Source: Gammaproteobacteria bacterium (GTDB taxonomy: Bacteria > Pseudomonadota > Gammaproteobacteria > SZUA-229). From it: a stretch of 34,425 nt of DNA. Below are positions 27,254 to 34,425 of the stretch, in pieces. Position 1 is the first letter of the stretch; each line of letters opens with the position of its first letter. The stretch is taken from the NCBI GenBank assembly GCA_026196035.1, contig JAPHQX010000016.1, positions 1 through 34,425 on the forward strand. Reading direction: 5' to 3'. The position numbers and the translations under genes are program-made. The notes below the pieces were generated by a model. It worked only from the letters and a program-made list of their open reading frames with translations. It made no database searches and was not told where the DNA came from.

Positions 27254-30200
27254 TTAAGCTTTACCGAGCAAACGGTACAGAGCAATTTTTACGTCATGCC
27301 CTACCGCCAGTGCCGCAGGTATAGTCACCAGTGTCACCACGGTTGCAAACACCAGCCCCCATGACAGTGCCAGTGCCATAGGTGAAACAAACGGATCCAT
27401 ACCACCCCAGCCATAAGCGGTGGGCAACAGCCCGACAACTGTAGTCGTTGCTGTTAATAATACCGCGCGCAAACGACGACGACCCGCAAGCACAATAGCG
27501 TCATGCAGATTCATACCGGTTTTATGTGCGCGCTGAATAAAGACAAGTAGCACCAGAGAGCTATTAACAACCACGCCAGTGAGTGCGACAAAACCCAGGC
27601 TGGAGAAAAATGACAACGGCATAGATTTCCACCACATATCATGAAAATAAAAACTGATAATAATACCAAAGGCACCGAAAGGTATGGCCAGCATAACAAT
27701 AAATGGATAAGTCAGATTATTAAACTGAATAGCCAGAATAAAGAAAATTGCAATCATCGCAAAACCAAATGCAATAAACAGACTTCTAAAAGACTCCTGA
27801 TTTTTTTCTTCTTCGCCACCGTAATTCACATTCACTGTATCTTTAATATTATCTTTCCATTTACTTTCGTTGTCCTGAACAAGCTTGTTAAGTTCAAAAC
27901 TTGAAATCAGATTACTATCAATATCAGCTACTACATTAACAATACGCACACCTTCTTTGTGACGTATGGTGGTAAAACCAGAGTGTTCTTCAAATTTGGA
28001 TATACGATACAACGGCACCAGACCATCACGTTTGTTGGGGATTAATAAATTTTTCAGCTGTTCGAGTTCGGATTCACTATTCTCCGGATAACGGATAGTT
28101 ACATCAACTTCCTCTGTGCCTTTACGGATATGCGACACCACCAGACCACCTACCGCCGCACGAATGTGCTGTGATGCTGTTGCCAGATCAACACCCGCAT
28201 AGGTTGCCAGTTCACGATCCAGTGTGACGCGTAACTCGTCATCACCTTTTTTTAAACCACTATCAATGCCAGTGACACCTGGTACTGTTTTTAAAAACTC
28301 AGTAAGTTGACGTGCGGCCTGTTCACTGGCCTTGTCATTGTAACTGTATATTTCTGCTTCAAGTGGCCGACCCACTGGCGGACCGGGGCGCAATGCGGTT
28401 GACGCAATATCAAGATCCGGATATTTTTCTTTTAACATATGCGTTAATACTGACATGTCCTCCATGGCATCATGATCCGGGCGCGTCACTGCGGGCAGAT
28501 AAATGGCGCGAATCTGACCATAACGACTGCCCCTTCGCGTTAAGGGATCGCCCTGATCAACTGACACATCGCCACTTTTTAAAATTGTGGCTTCAAGATA
28601 TTCAGGATTAATATATGCCCGCATGTCACGATCAACTTTACGCAAAGTTTCGCGCATTACTTCAATACTGGTACCCGGTGATGAAGTCACTCGCATAATA
28701 TATTCATCGACACCGACGGGCGGGAACAACTGAAATGATAAACTGGTTTTTGCCAATACAAATGCGCCAATCAACATAGCGAAAGAAAAACCAACGGTTA
28801 TCCAGCGAAACCGAATGGCATTTTCAAGCACCCAGCCATAAAAGTTTTCCAGAGCCGCCAGCCAGGCACGTTCCCTGGGATGTTTATTTGGATTAGTCAC
28901 ATGAGCCACATGACTGGGTAAAATCAGAAATGATTCCAGCCATGACAACAGCAAAAGCACTATGACAACAGTAGGAATAGCAATAATAAATTTTCCTATA
29001 ATGCCACTCATAAACATCATTGGCAGAAACGCGGCGATGGTTGTCATGATAGTCGTAGTCACAGGACCAATTAATTCAAAGGCACCTTTTGCTGCTGCTT
29101 CATGTGGTTTAAGCCCCCGCTCCATATGCCAGGTAATATTTTCACCAATGATAATGGCATCATCTACCAGCATACCAAGCACCATGATAAAACCCATCAT
29201 GGAAATCAGATTCAGCGTCACCCCGGAAATATAAAGCACAAATAGACCGGTCATGAAAATAATCGGCAGCCCCCAGGTCGTTGTCATGGCAACAGAAAAA
29301 CGCAGGAACAATAACAGGGAAACAAAAACCAGCACCAGACCGACCATGCCGTTATTGGTTAATACGCCAAGTCGCATGCGAGTGAAGCGTGAAAAGTCCT
29401 GAAAGGTACTGACTTCAACTGCATCACCGTATCGATCTGGAATGGTAGCGATATAGTCATATACTTCATCAACTGTATTAATAATATCGGCGTCAGATTT
29501 CTTCAGTAATAAAAATGATAAAGCAGGTTCGCCTTTTACATCATTAATAATTGATGGCTTGATCAGTGACTCGGTAACAGTAGCGACATCACCCAGACGT
29601 AATACATTACCTCGCTCATTAGCACGCAGAACAAGATTGGCCGCATCGTTAACATCTGAAAACTCACCGACAACACGCACTGTTTTCTGGCCTTCAAGGG
29701 TATCCAGATCACCACCCGGTGTATTTAAATTCCAGCTCTGTAATGCCTGCTTAATAGCGCCAATGGAAATACGTTGCTTTGCCATGCGCTCGGGGTCCAC
29801 GACAATACGCAACTCGGCTTTTCGATCACCCTGAATAAAAATACGCGCAACACCATCAATATTAAGCAAATCATCTTTTATATCATCGCCCAGACGTTTT
29901 AATGCCAGTTCATCCAGCGGCGCAGAAATAGCCAGACGAATAATCGGAAAAACCGCACCATCAATCTCAGTGACCACGGGATCAGCGGGTAAATCGGTGG
30001 GCAAAGTGGCACGATCAACTGCCAGTGAAATATCACTGGTTAAACGCGAACGATTACTTGCCTCAGGATCAACTTCCATTGTAATTCTGCCAGAACTGGG
30101 GAATGACATTGATACCATGGTATCAATACCATTAATCGCTCGTAGCTCCTGCTCGATGGGCGTAATAATTAACTGTTCGATTTCTTTTGGTGATGCACCT

Positions 30201-30358
30201 GGGTAATAAGCATCCACCTGAATACGATCCATATTTACATTGGGGAAGGCTTCACGATTAATAGCAAACGCAGCATAAATACCTATACCGAGAAGAAACA
30301 ACGAAACCAGATTAACCAGCAGACCTCTATTGACCAGAAAACGAATAATAGTCACCAT
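27254..30358 (-). CDS. RND (HAE1/AcrB family) efflux transporter inner-membrane subunit
   Basis: 1034 aa; N-terminal TM, INREAFPNVNMDRIQVDAYYPGASPKEIEQLI, TM4 GMLVDDAIIIGENI and duplicated RND architecture. Confidence 0.93.
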   Translation of the reverse strand: MVTIIRFLVNRGLLVNLVSLFLLGIGIYAAFAINREAFPNVNMDRIQVDAYYPGASPKEIEQLIITPIEQELRAINGIDTMVSMSFPSSGRITMEVDPEASNRSRLTSDISLAVDRATLPTDLPADPVVTEIDGAVFPIIRLAISAPLDELALKRLGDDIKDDLLNIDGVARIFIQGDRKAELRIVVDPERMAKQRISIGAIKQALQSWNLNTPGGDLDTLEGQKTVRVVGEFSDVNDAANLVLRANERGNVLRLGDVATVTESLIKPSIINDVKGEPALSFLLLKKSDADIINTVDEVYDYIATIPDRYGDAVEVSTFQDFSRFTRMRLGVLTNNGMVGLVLVFVSLLLFLRFSVAMTTTWGLPIIFMTGLFVLYISGVTLNLISMMGFIMVLGMLVDDAIIIGENITWHMERGLKPHEAAAKGAFELIGPVTTTIMTTIAAFLPMMFMSGIIGKFIIAIPTVVIVLLLLSWLESFLILPSHVAHVTNPNKHPRERAWLAALENFYGWVLENAIRFRWITVGFSFAMLIGAFVLAKTSLSFQLFPPVGVDEYIMRVTSSPGTSIEVMRETLRKVDRDMRAYINPEYLEATILKSGDVSVDQGDPLTRRGSRYGQIRAIYLPAVTRPDHDAMEDMSVLTHMLKEKYPDLDIASTALRPGPPVGRPLEAEIYSYNDKASEQAARQLTEFLKTVPGVTGIDSGLKKGDDELRVTLDRELATYAGVDLATASQHIRAAVGGLVVSHIRKGTEEVDVTIRYPENSESELEQLKNLLIPNKRDGLVPLYRISKFEEHSGFTTIRHKEGVRIVNVVADIDSNLISSFELNKLVQDNESKWKDNIKDTVNVNYGGEEEKNQESFRSLFIAFGFAMIAIFFILAIQFNNLTYPFIVMLAIPFGAFGIIISFYFHDMWWKSMPLSFFSSLGFVALTGVVVNSSLVLLVFIQRAHKTGMNLHDAIVLAGRRRLRAVLLTATTTVVGLLPTAYGWGGMDPFVSPMALALSWGLVFATVVTLVTIPAALAVGHDVKIALYRLLGKA

Positions 30359-30361
30359 TAA

Positions 30362-31810
30362 CTACTCCCCCGCTTCCGTAAATGAATATTCAGGCAATTT
30401 GATATTTTTCCATAACAGGCCGCGTAACAAACTCAAACTATGATAACGCCGATTAAGTTCTATTTTTTGTAATTCATAAGATAACTTCGCCTGCGATAAT
30501 TGTGACTCAAACTGAATTAACTGGTCAGTATCTGTTCTGCCTGATTTATAACGCTGCTCTGCTTCCTGTAACTTTTTATGCTCGCTATTAACGCTGACTT
30601 TATATGCCTTGACGGCCATATTGTTTGCTTTAATTTCCGCCAGCAAACTGGAGAGTTCATAATAAAGATCTTCCATAATCTGTTTTTTATTCTGCAAGGC
30701 AATACCTCTATCCAACTGTGCCTGATAAATCTCGGCATCATAACCACTCTTATCGAGTCCACGATTATATTCGACACTGACACCAGCAAAAACTTCTGAC
30801 TCACTTTGACTACCAGCAGCCGTATCACCGCTGTAAGTCTGGTTACCCAGATACATCAATAAATCCATTCCGTCTTTTTTTGCATCTCGACTTAATTTTA
30901 TTGCAGCATCAGCCAGCTTTAGCTGCTGATCAACTTTTACCAGCTCAGGACTGCGCGCTTTTACCTGCTGATATAACTCATCATGAAGCTGTTCAGGTAT
31001 TTGCAAATTATCATCCAGCGCCAGCTCAAGTGGCGCTGCCCAGTCACGTCCCATTAAACGATTAAGTGAAATACGCTGCTGTTCCCAGATAACTTTTAAA
31101 CCCTGATACTCTGCCTGCTGACGACTGAGCTGGGCTTTTACCTGCAACACATCTTTCTCTTCAGAAAGTCCCATAACAGAACGATCTTTTATATAGGCCT
31201 GCAGACGCTGACTTCGCTTGATAGCCTGTTGCGTATTAGTGATACGCGCATGCGTTGTAATACCGGCCATATATAATTCAATAATTTGAGAGGCCAGTTG
31301 ATCATGCCTGTTTTGCTGATCTGCATGACTAATCACTTTGTTAGCATCAGCTATTTCTTTTGCCTGGGTATAGGCCGGGTTATTTGCACCTTTAGCAAGT
31401 GGATGCCGGTAACTTATATCGAGTTTTGATATTGTTGACGGATTCGGCTGTAAGGGACTTAATGTGGTTGTCGCATCTTCACGATTAATAGCCGCATTGA
31501 ATGAAAGTGCAGCACCCGACTCAAGAGCGCGTTTTAAATTACCTGACACATCCACTCGGTCAGTGGGCGTTCCAAACAATGACATGTTTCTCGATATACC
31601 GCCTTTAGCGGCTAACTGCCAGGCAAGCTGATTTTCAATTTTTATATTTTCCTGACGCGCACGCTCAACCTGAATAGCGGCCACTTTCAATGAGGGATAA
31701 TGATCAATGACTTTCTGTATCAACTGATTAAGCCTGATCGATTCTGCTGATACGCAAACAGGCATCAACGCAAGCACCAGGTTCATCAATAAAGCCAGGA
31801 AATATCTCAT
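30362..31810 (-). CDS. TolC-family outer membrane efflux protein
   Basis: Signal peptide; long coiled-coil-like repeats, SKLDISYRHPLAKGANNPAYTQAKEIADANK and YKSGRTDTDQLIQFESQLSQAKLSYELQKIELNRRYHSLSLLRG. Confidence 0.88.
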   Translation of the reverse strand: MRYFLALLMNLVLALMPVCVSAESIRLNQLIQKVIDHYPSLKVAAIQVERARQENIKIENQLAWQLAAKGGISRNMSLFGTPTDRVDVSGNLKRALESGAALSFNAAINREDATTTLSPLQPNPSTISKLDISYRHPLAKGANNPAYTQAKEIADANKVISHADQQNRHDQLASQIIELYMAGITTHARITNTQQAIKRSQRLQAYIKDRSVMGLSEEKDVLQVKAQLSRQQAEYQGLKVIWEQQRISLNRLMGRDWAAPLELALDDNLQIPEQLHDELYQQVKARSPELVKVDQQLKLADAAIKLSRDAKKDGMDLLMYLGNQTYSGDTAAGSQSESEVFAGVSVEYNRGLDKSGYDAEIYQAQLDRGIALQNKKQIMEDLYYELSSLLAEIKANNMAVKAYKVSVNSEHKKLQEAEQRYKSGRTDTDQLIQFESQLSQAKLSYELQKIELNRRYHSLSLLRGLLWKNIKLPEYSFTEAGE

Positions 31811-32463
31811 ACATCAAACCTTTGATCTTTTATTAAACTCTTTAAAATAAATTTAATATGCAGATCGACATATTCGTCTGATAAATAGTCATCATCAAAA
31901 GGTTTGAGTGAATGCTGCCATATCGTCGCATAGACCAGAGGTGCAATAATTAATCGTGCTACAGCCTGTGTTTCAACCAGATTAAATTCACCAGACACCA
32001 CTCCACGACTCACCACATCGGTAAATAATCGTCGTGCACGTTTTACCACGGTTTCAACAAAGAACTCGGCCAGCTCAGGAAAATTACCCGATTCGGAAAT
32101 GACTATTTTAGGAATGGCTGACAATCGCGTTTCACCCACGTTGGTCCACCAGGCACGTATCAACTGGCGTAATAAATGGTCGGTTGGACCTTTATAATTT
32201 GCCACCATGGTTTCTACTTTTTCAATTTCAGGTGAAATCATTTCCTGCACCACGGCATGAAAAATACTTTCTTTACTTTCAAAATAATTATAAAGCGTGC
32301 CTTTTGATATACCGGCACTTTTAGCAACATCATCCATGCGTGTTGCGGCAAAGCCTTTTTCGGTAAACAGTTCTAAAGCAGCATTTAGTATTTCTTCAGG
32401 CCGATCTTCCTTACGGCGCTTCCAGCGAGAAGAGGGTTCAGGTTTTGAAATTGAGAAGACCAT
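31807..32463 (-). CDS. TetR/AcrR-family transcriptional regulator
   Basis: ILNAALELFTEKGFAATRMDDVAKSAGISKGTLYNYFESKESIFHAVV is a TetR HTH. The ATG at 32463 is preceded by AAGGA on the minus strand; the ORF track start 32496 lies inside a palindromic operator candidate. Confidence 0.92.
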   Translation of the reverse strand: MVFSISKPEPSSRWKRRKEDRPEEILNAALELFTEKGFAATRMDDVAKSAGISKGTLYNYFESKESIFHAVVQEMISPEIEKVETMVANYKGPTDHLLRQLIRAWWTNVGETRLSAIPKIVISESGNFPELAEFFVETVVKRARRLFTDVVSRGVVSGEFNLVETQAVARLIIAPLVYATIWQHSLKPFDDDYLSDEYVDLHIKFILKSLIKDQRFDV

Positions 32464-32481
32464 AGTATTATCCTTAATTAC

Positions 32482-32495
32482 TGACTGACCAGTCA
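32482..32495. promoter_or_regulatory. Candidate TetR operator
   Basis: TGACTGACCAGTCA (5-bp arms TGACT/AGTCA) located 19 bp upstream of the preferred TetR start codon, in the short gap to the ABC exporter gene. Confidence 0.5.
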
Positions 32496-32533
32496 TTAAA
32501 TAACAGAATCAGACACTTGTCCAGTTGATTTTA

Positions 32534-34342
32534 CTACTCTTCTTCAGCCTGCTGCTCTTTCTGAATTTCCCATAAGTTAGCGTAAACACCTTTACTTTCA
32601 ATAAGTTGCTGATGAGTACCCTGCTCAACTATGCGACCCTGGTCCATGACCAGTATTTGATCAGCATCAACAATAGTGGAAAGCCTGTGGGCTATGACCA
32701 GCGTCGTATGCTGCTCTGCGACTTCTTTAAGAGAAGCCAGAATTACCTGCTCGGAATGGGAATCCAGTGATGATGTCGCTTCATCAAACACCAGTATGCG
32801 CGGATTCTTTAAAATCACCCGGGCAATGGCTACTCGCTGTTTCTCACCGCCGGACAGTTTAAGCCCTCGCTCACCCACCACGGTGTCATAACCATCGGGC
32901 AATTGTTCAATAAACTGATGAATATTGGCCAGTCTGGCCGCCTGCCTGACATCTTCATCGGTGGCTGTCGGATGGGCATACTGAATATTGTGATAAATAG
33001 TGTCATTAAACAGTACCGTATCCTGAGGCACGATACCGATGGCTTCACGCAAACTGACCTGACTGACCTGACGTAAATCCTGGTCGTCCACTGTAATACT
33101 GCCGCCTGTGACATCATAAAACCGGAACAGCAATCGGGCCAGTGTAGACTTGCCCGCACCAGAAGGACCGACCACAGCTATTTTCTGACCACTGGGAATG
33201 ATCAGGCTGACATCATGGAGTATTTGTCTGTCGGCATGATATGAAAAATCCACATGATCAAATTTAACCACCGCGTCGGTTACCACCAGCGGTTTAGCCT
33301 GATCGCTATCCTGAATTTCCGGTTGCGTATCCAGTAATTTGAACATTAAATCCATGTCAGCCATGGCATGTTTCATCGAGCGATAAATAATGCCCAGAAA
33401 GCCCAGCGGAATAAAAAGCTGCAACATCATGGCATTGACCAGCACCAGATCACCCAGACTCATATCGCCATCCAGTACACCCTGTGCCGCATAAATCATA
33501 ATCACCATGACACCCAGGGCAATAATGGCGCCCTGACCAAAATTCAACAGCGCCATGGAGCTGGTACTTTTAACTGCCGAATCTTCCCACTGACTCAGGG
33601 TTTCGTTATAACGATTGATTTCATAGTGCTCATTATTAAAGTATTTAACCGTTTCGTAGTTAATCAGACCATCAACAGCCTGTGAGCTAGCCCGGGAGTC
33701 ATAGGCATTCATTTCGTGGCGAAAATGCATGCGCCATTCAGTGACCGCCATAGTGTAAATAATATAGATAGTCACAGTACCAAAGGTGATCAGTGCAAAA
33801 TGCGGGTCATACTGACTAAACAGAATAATGGCAACCAGGGCAAACTCGATAAGCGTAGGAATAATATTGAAGGTTAAATAATTTAATATGGACGAAAGAC
33901 TGCGTGTGCCCCGCTCCAGATCCCTGGAAATACCGCCGGTTCGACGATCAAGATGAAAATTCAGCGACAGATCATATAAGTGTTTGACTACTTTTGTTGA
34001 AATATCACGCATGGCACGATAGCGTACCCGGGCAAATACCGCATCCCGCAGCTCACTGAACATGACGTTAACCAGTCGCAGCGAGCCATAACCCAGCAAC
34101 AGTCCCAGAGGCAGCACCATGCCGATAGATTGTGGATTTTTAAGTACCAGATCCAGCTGATCAACAATTTCCTTGAGTACCAGTGGTACACCAACAGTTG
34201 CAAATTTAGCCAGCATCAGCGATAAAAGAGCAAACAGTACCCGGCCTCTATAGCTCCAGAGAAAAGGCAGCATGCGTTTGATATTGTGTAGATCTTTGCG
34301 CTCGGTGTGAGGCGCTTCCGTGGGGCGGAAATTTACGTACAT
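32534..34342 (-). CDS. Atm1/HMT1-type ABC exporter (fused TM and ATPase)
   Basis: FHLDRRTGGISRDLERGTRSLSSILNYLTFNIIPTLIEFALV is an Atm1-family hallmark; Walker A GPSGAGKST; LSGGEKQRVAIARVILKNPRILVFDEATSSLD. Confidence 0.9.
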   Translation of the reverse strand: MYVNFRPTEAPHTERKDLHNIKRMLPFLWSYRGRVLFALLSLMLAKFATVGVPLVLKEIVDQLDLVLKNPQSIGMVLPLGLLLGYGSLRLVNVMFSELRDAVFARVRYRAMRDISTKVVKHLYDLSLNFHLDRRTGGISRDLERGTRSLSSILNYLTFNIIPTLIEFALVAIILFSQYDPHFALITFGTVTIYIIYTMAVTEWRMHFRHEMNAYDSRASSQAVDGLINYETVKYFNNEHYEINRYNETLSQWEDSAVKSTSSMALLNFGQGAIIALGVMVIMIYAAQGVLDGDMSLGDLVLVNAMMLQLFIPLGFLGIIYRSMKHAMADMDLMFKLLDTQPEIQDSDQAKPLVVTDAVVKFDHVDFSYHADRQILHDVSLIIPSGQKIAVVGPSGAGKSTLARLLFRFYDVTGGSITVDDQDLRQVSQVSLREAIGIVPQDTVLFNDTIYHNIQYAHPTATDEDVRQAARLANIHQFIEQLPDGYDTVVGERGLKLSGGEKQRVAIARVILKNPRILVFDEATSSLDSHSEQVILASLKEVAEQHTTLVIAHRLSTIVDADQILVMDQGRIVEQGTHQQLIESKGVYANLWEIQKEQQAEEE

Positions 34343-34425
34343 TATTCAGAGCTTGTTATGTAATTGAGCTAGAGTATAAATGTAAGTGTCTCATCACAAC
34401 ATAGTTTATGGAATAATAGCGGTAT

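Noticed and set aside
1-34425. CRISPR arrays, tRNA/rRNA genes, transposase, integrase or phage genes
   Set aside because: No regularly spaced direct repeats, tRNA-like sequence or recognisable recombinase/phage proteins were seen in the sequence or ORF track.

Overview
The window looks like a gammaproteobacterial-type chromosomal segment with dense, mostly metabolic and envelope gene content. From left to right:
(1) The 3' end of a GC-rich 2-oxoacid:ferredoxin oxidoreductase operon (gamma/delta-type ferredoxin end, alpha, beta), followed by a MITE-like nested inverted repeat.
(2) An acyl-CoA synthetase, a small membrane protein and an archaeal-type S-adenosylmethionine synthetase.
(3) A class III nucleotide cyclase fused to a PilZ domain, a PEBP-family protein, a YfaZ-like outer membrane protein, an alpha/beta hydrolase and an HPF/RaiA plus cold-shock fusion.
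(4) A 12-gene, tightly packed minus-strand run (about 26460 down to 10180): NAD-type formate dehydrogenase (NuoE/F fusion plus NuoG-like catalytic subunit), FNT channel, LonB-like protease, Usp-like protein, a Lol-like ABC cassette (LolA-fold protein, two FtsX permeases, ATPase, beta-barrel), and a lipoprotein substrate-binding protein translationally coupled to a PAS-GGDEF diguanylate cyclase.
(5) A DUF2452-like protein, a second MITE-like inverted repeat, a TetR-OMF-RND operon with no adaptor gene beside it, and an Atm1-type ABC exporter.
The best candidates for under-described biology are the OMP-ABC-FtsX-LolA-like cassette next to the SBP-GGDEF pair, and the PilZ-cyclase. No CRISPR array, tRNA, rRNA, transposase or phage gene was recognised. 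All family calls are from reading motifs by eye; no searches were run.
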